Assembly: GCA_018798825.1 (NCBI GenBank)
Contig: CP076354.1
Location: forward strand, 620,001-684,000
Length of the DNA: 64,000 nucleotides
Source: Ochrobactrum sp. BTU1
GTDB lineage: Bacteria; Pseudomonadota; Alphaproteobacteria; Rhizobiales; Rhizobiaceae
Direction: 5' to 3'
The notes under the pieces are model-generated. The model saw only the letters and a program-made list of their open reading frames with translations. It did no database searches and was not told the origin of the DNA. Positions 37,077 through 46,111 of the stretch are shown one piece after another. Made by a program: the position numbers and the translations under genes. Every line of letters starts with the position of its first letter. Positions within the stretch are counted from its first letter, which is position 1.

Positions 37077-37241
37077 GTGTCGTTGTGGCTGGCAATTACA
37101 ATATCGGCTGTCATGTGTGCGGGCTTCCTTGCCGCCTCATGCCGACTTGCCCGGCAGAATGCCCGTCTTCGTCCAGTGCGCGTAAAGGTGAGAGACTCTC
37201 ACCGGATCGTCAGGAGCGGGGAGTGGAACCATCATGCATGA
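37077..37241 (+). CDS. Small membrane protein coupled to hemN (54 aa)
   Basis: A 54-residue frame with GTG start and GAGG upstream. It has one N-terminal hydrophobic helix (LWLAITISAVMCAGFLAAS) and a strongly basic tail (CRLARQNARLRPVRVKVRD). Its last codons overlap the first codons of hemN by 8 bases in another frame, which is typical of coupled genes. It sits behind the perfect anaerobox, so it should be made with hemN. I recognise no family. Confidence 0.55.
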   Translation: MSLWLAITISAVMCAGFLAASCRLARQNARLRPVRVKVRDSHRIVRSGEWNHHA

Positions 37242-38568
37242 AGCCGCGATAAGACGATATGCGGCGCTTGCCGTTCCCCGCTATACATCGTTCCCAACTG
37301 CTGTGGATTTCACGCCTATCACACCTGCCAGCACAAAGCGCTGGCTGCGTCAGATCGGTCCGGAAGAAAGCGTCTCGCTTTATATCCATGTGCCGTACTG
37401 CAAAGAGATCTGCCACTATTGCGGTTGTCATTCCAAGATGGCGATCCGCGAAGATGTCATCGAAAATTTCGTCGTAGCTCTGTTGAGCGAGATTGAAACT
37501 GTAAGCGCAAGTCTGACGGCTCGTCCGCGAGTCGTACATCTGCATTGGGGCGGGGGCACCCCTTCTATTCTGCATGCCACGCAGTTCAAGCGTATCATGG
37601 CGGCTCTTCGCCTGTCGTTTGATTTTCATCCGGACATGGAACACGCCATTGAGCTTGATCCACGCACGGTCAATCCAATTCTGGCAAAGACCTTGTCGTT
37701 GATGGGGGTAAACCGTGCGAGCCTTGGTGTTCAGGATGTGGATGCTGATGTGCAGAAAGCAATTGGTCGCGTTCAGCCGATTGAAACGGTTATTCGTGCG
37801 GCAACTCTGCTGCGAGAAGTCGGCATAGATAAGCTAAACTTTGACCTTATCTATGGTCTGCCGCTGCAAACGATTGAGACGCTGCGTGAGACCTGCAAGC
37901 GGGTCGCTGAGCTCAAGCCTGATCGCGTTGCCTGCTTCGGTTATGCACACCTGCCGCAGCGTCGTGCCAATCAGCGGTTGATCGACGAGGACAGCCTTCC
38001 GGATGCCGACGAGCGTTTTGCGCAGGCAAGCACAGTTGCCGATAGTTTCATCGGCTTCGGCTATCAGCCTGTTGGCATTGATCATTTCGCTCTACCTGAC
38101 GACGCACTCGCTACTGCTGCGCGTGAAGGTGCACTGCATCGTAACTTCCAGGGCTACACGACGGATCGCTGCCATACACTGATCGGCTTTGGGCCGTCAT
38201 CGATTTCACAATATCCGGGTGGATACGCGCAGAATATTTCCGATGTTGGACAATACAGCAAGCGGGCAGTAGCGGGCGATCTTGCAACCGTGCGTGGTTA
38301 TACAATGCGCGATACGGATCGCGTGCGGGCAGGGATCATTACCGCCCTCATGTGCAACTTCCGTGTCGATCTGAACCATGCCGCGCCGGATATGGAATTT
38401 TCCGATGAGATGGCGCTGCTTCGTCCGCTGGTCGCTGATGGGCTGGTCGAGGTGGATAACGGGATAATTACTGCGACCGAAGACGGCAAGCCACTCATCC
38501 GCTTGGTGGCGGCAACATTCGACGAGTTTCGCAGGGAAAGTATGCACGGCTTCAGTTTCGCCGTGTAG
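37234..38568 (+). CDS. hemN: Oxygen-independent coproporphyrinogen III oxidase
   Basis: A 444-residue radical SAM enzyme that decarboxylates coproporphyrinogen III to protoporphyrinogen IX without oxygen. The cluster motif YIHVPYCKEICHYCGC has the CxxxCxxC Cys triad plus a following Cys. HLHWGGGTPS and FDLIYGLPLQT are typical, and the C-terminal HemN domain is complete. Sited behind fnrN and an FNR-type box, it should act at low oxygen tension. Confidence 0.96.
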   Translation: MHEAAIRRYAALAVPRYTSFPTAVDFTPITPASTKRWLRQIGPEESVSLYIHVPYCKEICHYCGCHSKMAIREDVIENFVVALLSEIETVSASLTARPRVVHLHWGGGTPSILHATQFKRIMAALRLSFDFHPDMEHAIELDPRTVNPILAKTLSLMGVNRASLGVQDVDADVQKAIGRVQPIETVIRAATLLREVGIDKLNFDLIYGLPLQTIETLRETCKRVAELKPDRVACFGYAHLPQRRANQRLIDEDSLPDADERFAQASTVADSFIGFGYQPVGIDHFALPDDALATAAREGALHRNFQGYTTDRCHTLIGFGPSSISQYPGGYAQNISDVGQYSKRAVAGDLATVRGYTMRDTDRVRAGIITALMCNFRVDLNHAAPDMEFSDEMALLRPLVADGLVEVDNGIITATEDGKPLIRLVAATFDEFRRESMHGFSFAV

Positions 38569-38695
38569 CCGGAGCTACAATTTGCGCATTGCTGAAATAT
38601 CATTCGCAATGTGCGCCAGAGCAAAGAAGTAGGGTGGTTTTCACTCTATTTTAGAGCTGCCGCTGCACCGGGCCGTCAAAAGGTCAGTGGCATTA

Positions 38696-38729
38696 GGGGC
38701 ACCGTTCGTTGGGGGATGAACGGTGCCCC
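38696..38729. terminator. Terminator between hemN and the MFS gene
   Basis: Twelve-base perfect arms GGGGCACCGTTC (38696-38707) and GAACGGTGCCCC (38718-38729) with a 10-nt loop. It lies between convergent genes. A second imperfect hairpin (GCGCATTGC/GCAATGTGCGC) is near 38584-38619. Confidence 0.75.
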
Positions 38730-38758
38730 ACTATTTTCAAACCAAAAGCTGGTTGGGC

Positions 38759-39964
38759 TTATCGTGCCTTTTCCATCTTAGGCAGGAAGATCGTCAGCAG
38801 GCCGAGAAGCGGAAGATACGAGCAGATCTGATAGACGAACTCGATGCTTGTGCGGTCGGCGACGATGCCGAGCGCTGCTGCTGCAATGCCCGCAATGCCG
38901 AATGCGAGGCCGAAGAACAGGCCTGAAACCATGCCCACACGTCCCGGAAGCAGCTCTTGTGCGAACACGATGATGGCAGGGAAGGCAGATGCCAGCACGA
39001 AACCGATGATCACGGTGAGAACAGTTGTTACTTCAAGGTTTGCATAAGGCAAGGCGAGTGTGAAAGGAACGATACCGAGGATCGATACCCAGATCACAGT
39101 GCGCGTGCCGATCTTGTCGCCGATAGGACCTCCGACGATCGTACCTGCTGCAACTGCACCGAGGAACACGAACAGCAGCAACTGCGATGCCTGTACGGTC
39201 ACGCCGAAATGACTGATCGTATAGAAGGTGTAGTAGCTCGTAAGGCTGGCCATATAGACGTATTTGGTGAAGATCAGCATGGCGAGCACGGAGATCGACG
39301 CAATAACCTTCTTACGTGGTAGCGGCAGGGTTTTGTCGGGCTTTGGCTTGCTCTTATTAGCAAGATTATGCTGGTTGTACCAATTGCCAACATACCACAG
39401 CAGAGCCATGCCGATCAGGGCTGCGATAGAGAACCACGACACGCTGGCTTGACCAAACGGCAGCACGATGAAAGCTGCAAGCAGCGGTCCAATCGATGAG
39501 CCGAAATTACCGCCTACCTGAAACAGCGACTGTGCAAAGCCGTGGCGGCCACCCGATGCAAGACGTGCAACGCGCGCAGCTTCTGGATGGAATACCGAAG
39601 AACCGAAGCCGATGAAGGCCGCACCCAAAAGCAGGACCGAATAATGATGAGCCGTTGCAAGCAGGATCAGGCCGATCAGCGTGCAACCCATGCCGAAGGG
39701 TAGGGAGTAAGGCATCGGACGACGGTCGGTATAGATGCCGACGATTGGTTGTAGGATCGAAGCCGTTACCTGAAAGGTGAAGGTTAGCAAGCCGATCTGC
39801 CAGAAAGACAGGCTGTAGTTGTCCTTGAGCATCGGATAGATGGCCGGAAGGAGCGACTGCATCATGTCGTTCAGGAAGTGGCCCATACTCGTGGCCAGAA
39901 TAATGGCGAGAACCGTATTGTTCGCGCTACTGCTTGTTGGCTGCTCGGCAGCACTCATGCTCAT
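38759..39964 (-). CDS. MFS efflux permease, Fsr-like
   Basis: A 401-residue permease with twelve predicted helices. MGHFLNDMMQSLLPAIYPMLK in the first helix region, GIYTDRRPMPYSLPFGM and GSSVFHPEAARVARLASGGRHG are typical of the fosmidomycin-resistance (Fsr) branch of the MFS. Substrate is not proven. ATG 39964 with GGAGTAGG upstream is preferred to an ATG 69 bp further out. An AraC-type gene is divergent and probably regulates it. Confidence 0.9.
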   Translation of the reverse strand: MSMSAAEQPTSSSANNTVLAIILATSMGHFLNDMMQSLLPAIYPMLKDNYSLSFWQIGLLTFTFQVTASILQPIVGIYTDRRPMPYSLPFGMGCTLIGLILLATAHHYSVLLLGAAFIGFGSSVFHPEAARVARLASGGRHGFAQSLFQVGGNFGSSIGPLLAAFIVLPFGQASVSWFSIAALIGMALLWYVGNWYNQHNLANKSKPKPDKTLPLPRKKVIASISVLAMLIFTKYVYMASLTSYYTFYTISHFGVTVQASQLLLFVFLGAVAAGTIVGGPIGDKIGTRTVIWVSILGIVPFTLALPYANLEVTTVLTVIIGFVLASAFPAIIVFAQELLPGRVGMVSGLFFGLAFGIAGIAAAALGIVADRTSIEFVYQICSYLPLLGLLTIFLPKMEKAR

Positions 39965-40137
39965 AGTCCTACTCCGAAGGTAATTTGGAACGGGATTTTC
40001 CCGCAAAGTGGTGAGGTCGGTTCGGAAACCCAATTCGTACGTTTACGAATATTTCTAACCTGACCATTTCATAATCATATTGTTTCGCGCCTGCTTTCGT
40101 GATTTGGTCCATTACCTTCGAGAGTGGGCCAAAGCCA

Positions 40138-41019
40138 ATGAAGCCAAAATCGCCACCGGGGCTTTTATTACCGGGCAGTGAGGACCTGCAAAAGTTCCAC
40201 GAACAACGGATCGCCATGTTGGAAAACATGGGCGGACCAGTCATTGCACTTCCAACAAAATATCCTGATGGCTATTTTGTTCCTCGACATAGTCATAGCC
40301 GTGCGCAGCTTTTATGCGCGTCACAGGGGGTGGTGCTGGTTACAACCGATGCAGGACGCTGGATGATCCCCGGTGATCACGCGATGTGGATTCCTGCTGG
40401 TGTCAAACATTCCGTCGAAATCGTTGGCGATGTGTTCATGCGCTCAATCTATATCGCTCTTGATGCAATTTCCGGTGTGCCAGACTATCTGCATGTGGTG
40501 GGGCTGACCGACCTGATGCGCTGTCTGATTATCGATGCAACCTCTGTCGATAGCATTCCCGAACCGGGAAGCCGCGATTCTTTGGTAATCGATCTCATTC
40601 TGAAAGACCTACACACCTTGCCGCAAAGGCCGCTGGGATTGCCATTTCCGGCAGACATACGCTTACAAAAGCTGTGTCGGGAGTTCGTGACGAAGCCCTC
40701 GGCCCGCGCAACGATTGACGAATGGGCTGACCGTATGGCGATGAGTAGACGCTCATTTACCCGTCATTTTCAGCGAGAAACTGGTGTTAGCCTATCTGTC
40801 TGGCGGCAGCAGGCTTGCCTTTTTGCCGCTGTCCCACGCCTTACCGAAGGCGAAGCGGTTACAAGCGTGGCGCTTGATTTGGGCTACGATAGCGTTTCCG
40901 CCTTCACGACAATGTTTCGCCGTATGCTGGGTGTATCTCCGAAGTTCTATTTACCTCGTATGCAAACAGCCAACATCGAGGGTCACGAGAAGCTGTTATC
41001 CGGATTGGTAGCTCAATAA
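40138..41019 (+). CDS. AraC-family regulator with cupin sensor domain
   Basis: A 293-residue transcription factor. The N-terminal cupin (about 35-130; PRHSHSRAQLL, MWIPAGVKHS) likely binds a ligand; the C-terminal AraC domain has two helix-turn-helix units (IDEWADRMAMSRRSFTRHF and VALDLGYDSVSAFTTMFRR). It is divergent from the Fsr-like pump, across 173 bp, the usual arrangement for a regulator and its target. ATG 40138 has GAGAGTGGG upstream; an in-frame GTG at 40099 is less likely. Confidence 0.9.
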   Translation: MKPKSPPGLLLPGSEDLQKFHEQRIAMLENMGGPVIALPTKYPDGYFVPRHSHSRAQLLCASQGVVLVTTDAGRWMIPGDHAMWIPAGVKHSVEIVGDVFMRSIYIALDAISGVPDYLHVVGLTDLMRCLIIDATSVDSIPEPGSRDSLVIDLILKDLHTLPQRPLGLPFPADIRLQKLCREFVTKPSARATIDEWADRMAMSRRSFTRHFQRETGVSLSVWRQQACLFAAVPRLTEGEAVTSVALDLGYDSVSAFTTMFRRMLGVSPKFYLPRMQTANIEGHEKLLSGLVAQ

Positions 41020-41060
41020 TAACAATTGTCTCGGTGAGCAGAGAGCAGTATTAGAAGCCC

Positions 41061-41636
41061 ATGTTGTTCCAACGTCGAAATCCGCCGAGCCGAAAAGAGC
41101 GCCTGAGGCTGCTCGTCTGGCCGCGCCGTTCCTTTGCTCGCTCATTCAAATATGGCGGCAAGCGAGTGCTGCGCATCACCGCCTCTCCACATGCGGTGGC
41201 TGCAGGCTTGGCCGTTGGCGTTTTTTCAGCTTTCACACCGTTTTTCGGATTTCACCTGATTATCGCAATCGTTCTGGCCTATTTTCTGGCTGGTAATATT
41301 GCCGCTGCAGCTCTTGGCACTACGCTTGCCAATCCGTTGACGCTACCGTTCATCTGGGGAAGCACCTATGAGCTGGGCCGCTTTGTCATAAGCGGAGACC
41401 TGGAAAGCGCGCCGCCTTTACACCTGGGACATGCGCTTCAGACGATGAAATTCGGTGAAGTCTGGACGCCTCTGCTTAAGCCTATGTTGTTCGGATCGAC
41501 GATTCTCGGTGCGGCTTTTGCGGTAGTCGCCTATTTCGTCACACGCTTTGCGGTAACTGCCTTTCGTCGGCGTCGGCTCGAACGCCTTGCTGAGAAGCAC
41601 AGTCTCTATCGGTCGCGGGAGCCGAAAAACATATGA
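41061..41636 (+). CDS. DUF2062-family membrane protein
   Basis: A 191-residue protein with a basic N-terminus and two to three hydrophobic helices ([42 protein letters not shown] and a third near 150). This is the DUF2062 family of unknown function. Its stop overlaps the acpS start by four bases, so the two are coupled; this order, DUF2062-acpS-lepB, is common in Rhizobiales. Confidence 0.88.
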   Translation: MLFQRRNPPSRKERLRLLVWPRRSFARSFKYGGKRVLRITASPHAVAAGLAVGVFSAFTPFFGFHLIIAIVLAYFLAGNIAAAALGTTLANPLTLPFIWGSTYELGRFVISGDLESAPPLHLGHALQTMKFGEVWTPLLKPMLFGSTILGAAFAVVAYFVTRFAVTAFRRRRLERLAEKHSLYRSREPKNI

Positions 41637-42037
41637 TCATTGGCATTGGCAGCGATCTTATTGATATACGCCGTATAGAGAAAACACTTGAAAAGCACGG
41701 CGATCGCTTCACCCAACGAGTATTTACTGAGATTGAACAGGCAAAATCCGACGGTCGTAAACAGCGTGCAGCCTCTTATGCAAAGCGTTTCGCTGCAAAG
41801 GAAGCCTGTTCAAAGGCTCTTGGTACCGGGCTTTCGAATGGTGTGTTCTGGCGGGACATGGGTGTCGTCAATACGCCTTCGGGCAAGCCAACGATGAAGC
41901 TTACGGGCGGAGCAGCAGAACAATTGAAACGTATGCTTCCACAAGGCACGCGTGCTGCCATACATCTGACAATTACAGATGATTTTCCTCTCGCTCAGGC
42001 CTTCGTCATTATCGAAGCTCTTCCTTTAGCGGAATAA
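41633..42037 (+). CDS. acpS: Holo-[acyl-carrier-protein] synthase
   Basis: A 134-residue enzyme that transfers 4'-phosphopantetheine from CoA to acyl carrier protein. Diagnostic motifs are [14 protein letters not shown] with the metal Asp and [15 protein letters not shown] with the second metal Glu. Length is normal. Start ATG overlaps the upstream stop (ATGA). Confidence 0.95.
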   Translation: MIIGIGSDLIDIRRIEKTLEKHGDRFTQRVFTEIEQAKSDGRKQRAASYAKRFAAKEACSKALGTGLSNGVFWRDMGVVNTPSGKPTMKLTGGAAEQLKRMLPQGTRAAIHLTITDDFPLAQAFVIIEALPLAE

Positions 42038-42205
42038 TTGATGTTGCGGAAATGGTGAAAACTGGTTTCCCGACAAGGATATGAACAAAACAATTGCGAT
42101 TGTGACAGGTAAACTCCTGCTCATAATCGTGCGAGAAACCGGTGATTGGATTGCCTCGGGCAATCTAAGCCGTTATTAGATCGCACATCGGCAAGCGGAG
42201 ATACA

Positions 42206-42988
42206 ATGAGCGTGTCCAGCAAAAGTGAGACTAAAAAATCGGGTGGCTTTGGCGAAACCATCAGCGTTATCGTGCAAGCACTGTTGCTGGCGCTGGTTAT
42301 CCGTAGCCTGCTTTTCCAACCATTCAGTATTCCATCCGGCTCCATGCGCCCCACTTTGCTGGAAGGTGATTATCTGTTTGTGTCGAAATATGCCTACGGT
42401 TATTCGCGCTATTCGCTGCCTTTTGGTCTCGACCTTTTCTCAGGTCGTATCTGGGCCGCTGAGCCAAAACGTGGTGACGTTGTCGTCTTCAAGCTGCCAA
42501 GTGATACGAATGTCGATTACATCAAACGTGTGATCGGTCTGCCAGGTGATCGTGTGCAGATGCGAGGTGGTGTGCTTTACATCAACGATGTTGCGGTAAA
42601 GCGCGAACGCGTTGGCACCATCGATAATCCCGACGTGACGGAGGTCAATCGCCCGGTTGAAGTCTATCGCGAAACGCTGCCAAACGGTGTGACCTACGAC
42701 ACGCTTGATCTGGCGCCAAATTCCATTGGCGACGATACGCGCGTATTTGAGGTGCCAGCTGGCCATTATTTCATGATGGGTGACAACCGCGATAACTCGC
42801 TCGATAGCCGCTTTGGCGTCGGCTATGTGCCTTTTGAAAACCTTGTCGGTCGTGCAAACATCATCTTTTTTTCAATCGCCGATAAGTCAAGCCCGCTTGA
42901 AATCTGGAAATGGCCGTCTGATGTTCGTTTCAGCCGACTTATTTCATGGGTAAGTGGCGAGCCGCATACAGCTGTAACCGGAAACTAA
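42206..42988 (+). CDS. lepB: Signal peptidase I
   Basis: A 260-residue membrane serine peptidase that cleaves signal peptides of exported proteins. One N-terminal helix (about 22-38) precedes box B with the catalytic Ser (IPSGSMRPTLLEGD), the Lys box (YIKRVIGLPGD) and box E (GDNRDNSLDSR). The frame is open 20 codons upstream, but GCGGAG precedes ATG 42206. The rnc gene starts 1 bp after its stop. Confidence 0.96.
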   Translation: MSVSSKSETKKSGGFGETISVIVQALLLALVIRSLLFQPFSIPSGSMRPTLLEGDYLFVSKYAYGYSRYSLPFGLDLFSGRIWAAEPKRGDVVVFKLPSDTNVDYIKRVIGLPGDRVQMRGGVLYINDVAVKRERVGTIDNPDVTEVNRPVEVYRETLPNGVTYDTLDLAPNSIGDDTRVFEVPAGHYFMMGDNRDNSLDSRFGVGYVPFENLVGRANIIFFSIADKSSPLEIWKWPSDVRFSRLISWVSGEPHTAVTGN

Positions 42989-42989
42989 A

Positions 42990-43694
42990 ATGGTCTCCGC
43001 GAATAAAGCAGCAGAAATTCTGGAGGCGCGCACAGGATACCGTTTTCAAAATCTGAAACGGCTTGAACGTGCGCTCACCCATTCAAGTGTCCAGGCACCA
43101 TCCCGTGCTAATTATGAACGCCTTGAGTTTCTTGGCGACCGCGTGCTTGGTCTCGTGGTTGCCCAAATGCTTTTTGAAGCATTTCCAGAGGCTCCAGAAG
43201 GCGAATTGTCGGTGCGCCTCAATGCGCTGGTCAATGCGGAAACCTGTGCCGCGATTGCGGACGAAATCGGGCTTGCCGATCTCATCCACACAGGTTCCGA
43301 CATTAAATCGCTCAATGATAAGCGCTTGTTGAATGTGCGAGCGGATGTTGTCGAAGCACTGATCGCCACGATGTATCTTGATGGAGGGCTGGAGGCTGCG
43401 CGCGGCTTCATAAAGCGCTACTGGCAGGAGCGTTCGCTTGAGACCGGAGCAGCTCGCCGTGATGCCAAGACTGAGTTGCAGGAATGGGCGCATCAGCAAG
43501 GCAATGTACATCCATCTTACAGCATTTTGAGCCGCAGTGGGCCGGACCACGACCCGCTTTTCACCGTTGAAGTGACAGTGAAAGGATTTGCACCCGAAAC
43601 GGGTGAAGGTAGATCCAAGCGGATTGCTGAGCAAAGCGCTGCAGAAGCGATGCTTTATAGGGAATCTGTCTGGAAACGCGACACTTCCGGCTAA
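42990..43694 (+). CDS. rnc: Ribonuclease III
   Basis: A 234-residue endonuclease for double-stranded RNA, needed for rRNA processing. The signature ERLEFLGDRVLGLVV, the catalytic Glu/Asp in NVRADVVEALIATMYLD, and a C-terminal dsRNA-binding domain (DAKTELQEWAHQQGN through RIAEQSAAEAML) are complete. Coupled to lepB; 235 bp, including a dispersed repeat, separate it from era. Confidence 0.96.
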   Translation: MVSANKAAEILEARTGYRFQNLKRLERALTHSSVQAPSRANYERLEFLGDRVLGLVVAQMLFEAFPEAPEGELSVRLNALVNAETCAAIADEIGLADLIHTGSDIKSLNDKRLLNVRADVVEALIATMYLDGGLEAARGFIKRYWQERSLETGAARRDAKTELQEWAHQQGNVHPSYSILSRSGPDHDPLFTVEVTVKGFAPETGEGRSKRIAEQSAAEAMLYRESVWKRDTSG

Positions 43695-43822
43695 TGCGGA
43701 AATCTGCATTCTTTTAAGCGAAATTCGGCTATAATCGGATCAACAGCGACAGTGGTGGGCTTGTCGCATAGGGCAGATTGGTTTTGGGCGAGGAGCCAAT
43801 CTCTGCCATCAATTTGAAATCG

Positions 43823-43916
43823 AGCAATTCCAGCGAAAGTGGGGACGGGACCGCGTCGGGAATTGCGCAAAACAAAATTGGAGTGCTTCCCACTTCTTGT
43901 GAAATGGGTTGCTCCT
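43823..43916 (+). repeat. Dispersed ~100-bp element, copy 3
   Basis: The segment starts AGCAATTCCAGCGAAAGTG, continues GGGACGGGACCGCGTCGGG, AATTGCGCAAAACAAA, and ends in a hairpin (GGAGTGC / GCTCCT region). Same block order as copies at 31267 and 33071. It ends 13 bp before the era start, next to its AAGGA ribosome site. Confidence 0.6.
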
Positions 43917-43929
43917 AAAAGGATAAGCA

Positions 43930-44865
43930 ATGAATAATCCGACGACGCCGACTTCCGGCGAAATTGAAACCGGGCAGACACGTTCTGGCTTTGTAGCGCT
44001 GATTGGGGCGCCAAACGCCGGAAAGTCCACGCTGGTTAACCAGTTGGTGGGAACCAAGGTTTCAATCGTCACGCATAAGGTACAGACCACGCGCGCGCTG
44101 GTTCGTGGTATCTTCATCGAGAACAATGCGCAGATCGTACTTGTCGATACACCCGGTATTTTCCGTCCAAAGCGCAGGCTGGACCGTGCGATGGTCACGA
44201 CCGCATGGGGCGGCGCGAAAGATGCCGACATCATCCTCGTTCTGCTGGATGCACAGGGTGGTCTCAACGAGAATGCAGAAGCGCTTCTGGAAAGCATGAA
44301 AAACGTGCGCCAGAAGAAGGTGCTGGTGCTCAACAAAGTTGATCGCGTTGATCCCCCGGTTCTGCTGGATCTGGCAAAGAAGGCCAATGAGCTTGTAACC
44401 TTCGATCAGACTTTCATGATCTCTGCGCTGAACGGTTCGGGCTGTAAGGATCTCGCAAAGTTCCTGGCGGAAACCGTTCCAAATGGCCCTTGGTATTATC
44501 CGGAAGATCAGATTTCCGACATGCCGATGCGCCAGCTTGCAGCGGAAATCACCCGTGAAAAGCTGTATCTGCGCCTGCATGAAGAACTGCCTTATTCCTC
44601 GACGGTAGAAACCGAGCGCTGGGAAGAGCGTAAGGACGGCTCGGTACGTATCGAGCAGGTCATTTATGTCGAGCGCGAAAGCCAGAAGAAGATCGTACTT
44701 GGCCATAAGGGCGAAACGATCAAGGCTATCGGTCAGGCTGCGCGTAAAGAGATCAGCGAAATTCTTGAACAGAACGCGCATCTCTTTCTGTTTGTAAAAG
44801 TTCGCGAAAACTGGGGCAACGATCCTGAGCGTTATCGTGAAATGGGTCTGGACTTCCCGACTTAA
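43930..44865 (+). CDS. era: GTPase Era
   Basis: A 311-residue GTPase needed for 16S rRNA maturation and 30S assembly. G1 is GAPNAGKST at residues 26-34, G3 DTPGIF, G4 NKVD, G5 region ISALNGSG, and the C-terminal KH domain contains GHKGETIKAIGQAARKEI. Normal length. AAAAGGATAAGC precedes the ATG. recO follows 18 bp later. Confidence 0.97.
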   Translation: MNNPTTPTSGEIETGQTRSGFVALIGAPNAGKSTLVNQLVGTKVSIVTHKVQTTRALVRGIFIENNAQIVLVDTPGIFRPKRRLDRAMVTTAWGGAKDADIILVLLDAQGGLNENAEALLESMKNVRQKKVLVLNKVDRVDPPVLLDLAKKANELVTFDQTFMISALNGSGCKDLAKFLAETVPNGPWYYPEDQISDMPMRQLAAEITREKLYLRLHEELPYSSTVETERWEERKDGSVRIEQVIYVERESQKKIVLGHKGETIKAIGQAARKEISEILEQNAHLFLFVKVRENWGNDPERYREMGLDFPT

Positions 44866-44883
44866 GGTATATCTGGCTGCTCC

Positions 44884-45627
44884 ATGGAATGGCGCGATGA
44901 AGGCATAGTTCTCGGCACACGACGACATGGCGAAACAAGCGCCATTGTCGAAGTGATGACCCGTGAACATGGGCGTCATATGGGCATGGTACGCGGCGGG
45001 CGCTCCCGCCGCATGCAGCCTCTTCTTCAGCCGGGCAATCATGTCGATCTATCATGGTGGGCAAGGCTTGATGAGCATATGGGCAGCTTTACCATTGAGC
45101 CGCTTGGCTTTGCGGCGGCGCGGCTCATTGAAACGCCTGTGGCGCTTTATGGTATTCAGCTTGCTGCCGCCCATCTGCGCTTATTGCCAGAGCGTGATTC
45201 CCATCGTGGCTTATACGAAACGCTCCGCCTCATTATCGAGCATTTTGACGACCCGCTCGCCTCAGGTGAACTATTGCTTCGGTTTGAAGTGATGATGCTT
45301 GAAGAACTCGGCTTTGGCCTGGACCTCAAAGAATGTGCAGCAACAGGTGTCCGTGAAAACCTGATCTATGTATCGCCCAAGTCAGGACGTGCGGTCTGCG
45401 GCGATGCCGGTGCTCCTTGGGCCGATAAAATGTTGCCGTTGCCTGCATTCGTCAACAGCACATCAGTGCGTCCATCCTGCTATGACGACCTCAATGATGC
45501 ATTCAGAATGACGGGCTTCTTCTTTTTGCGGCATGTGTGGGAACCGCGCGCGCAAAAGGCTCCCGATGCACGCGGGGGCTTTCTGAATGCGGTATCGCGA
45601 AGCATCAACCTGCAACAGGTAAGCTAA
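44884..45627 (+). CDS. recO: DNA repair protein RecO
   Basis: A 247-residue protein of the RecFOR pathway that loads RecA on SSB-covered single strands. The N-terminal OB-fold starts MEWRDEGIVLGTRRHGET and includes MGMVRGGRS; the C-terminal helical part follows, without the zinc cysteines of some RecO proteins. Its last 23 bp overlap the 3' end of the convergent phosphatase gene. Confidence 0.95.
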   Translation: MEWRDEGIVLGTRRHGETSAIVEVMTREHGRHMGMVRGGRSRRMQPLLQPGNHVDLSWWARLDEHMGSFTIEPLGFAAARLIETPVALYGIQLAAAHLRLLPERDSHRGLYETLRLIIEHFDDPLASGELLLRFEVMMLEELGFGLDLKECAATGVRENLIYVSPKSGRAVCGDAGAPWADKMLPLPAFVNSTSVRPSCYDDLNDAFRMTGFFFLRHVWEPRAQKAPDARGGFLNAVSRSINLQQVS

Positions 45628-46108
45628 AGACTTCGCCCTCAAAAGTGTCTTTCCCGCGCCCGATTGCCTTGATCGCTTCAATCATGCGACCGTTTCTTTC
45701 CAATATCTGATCCGCAAGCGCGATGAGTCGAATATTCGGGGTAGCTGATGGTGAAAGCTGTCGCAGCTTTTGCGCGAGAGCTACTTCATCCAGTGCCGGA
45801 TTGAGCGCAAGTGCTATAATGTAGGCGCTTGCGGTAGAGCGTGATACACCCGCATAGCAGTGAATGAGCATTGGCTTGGAGCGACCCCAATCGCTTGCGA
45901 AGGCCAGTATCTGGTGAATATGACTATCGTCAGGCATGACCAGCCCTTCGTGCGGCTCAACGATATCGTTGAAAGTAAGGCTAAGCCGCGTGGCGGCGCT
46001 CGGCATTGATGGAAGATCGCTGCTGCTCAATGACAAGATGTGACTTGGGCGATGCAGAGCTATTTGGGCTTCAAGCCTCGAAAGCGGACTGACCACAATA
46101 TGCGTCAT
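45605..46108 (-). CDS. Tyrosine/dual-specificity phosphatase-like protein
   Basis: A 167-residue protein with the phosphatase P-loop HCYAGVSRSTA, in which the Cys and Arg act on phosphotyrosine or a small phosphate ester, and an upstream Asp (FNDIVEPHEG) as possible general acid. It is followed closely by the HD and YgfZ genes on the same strand, so the three form a unit. Substrate unknown. Its end overlaps recO by 23 bp. Confidence 0.88.
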   Translation of the reverse strand: MTHIVVSPLSRLEAQIALHRPSHILSLSSSDLPSMPSAATRLSLTFNDIVEPHEGLVMPDDSHIHQILAFASDWGRSKPMLIHCYAGVSRSTASAYIIALALNPALDEVALAQKLRQLSPSATPNIRLIALADQILERNGRMIEAIKAIGRGKDTFEGEVFSLPVAG

Positions 46109-46111
46109 GGC

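Noticed and set aside
43083..43709. Minus-strand open frame (208 codons) opposite rnc
   Set aside because: Shadow of RNase III; no ribosome site or domain.
44062..45042. Minus-strand open frame (326 codons) opposite era and recO
   Set aside because: Both real genes on the plus strand have complete motifs; the antisense product shows no family features.
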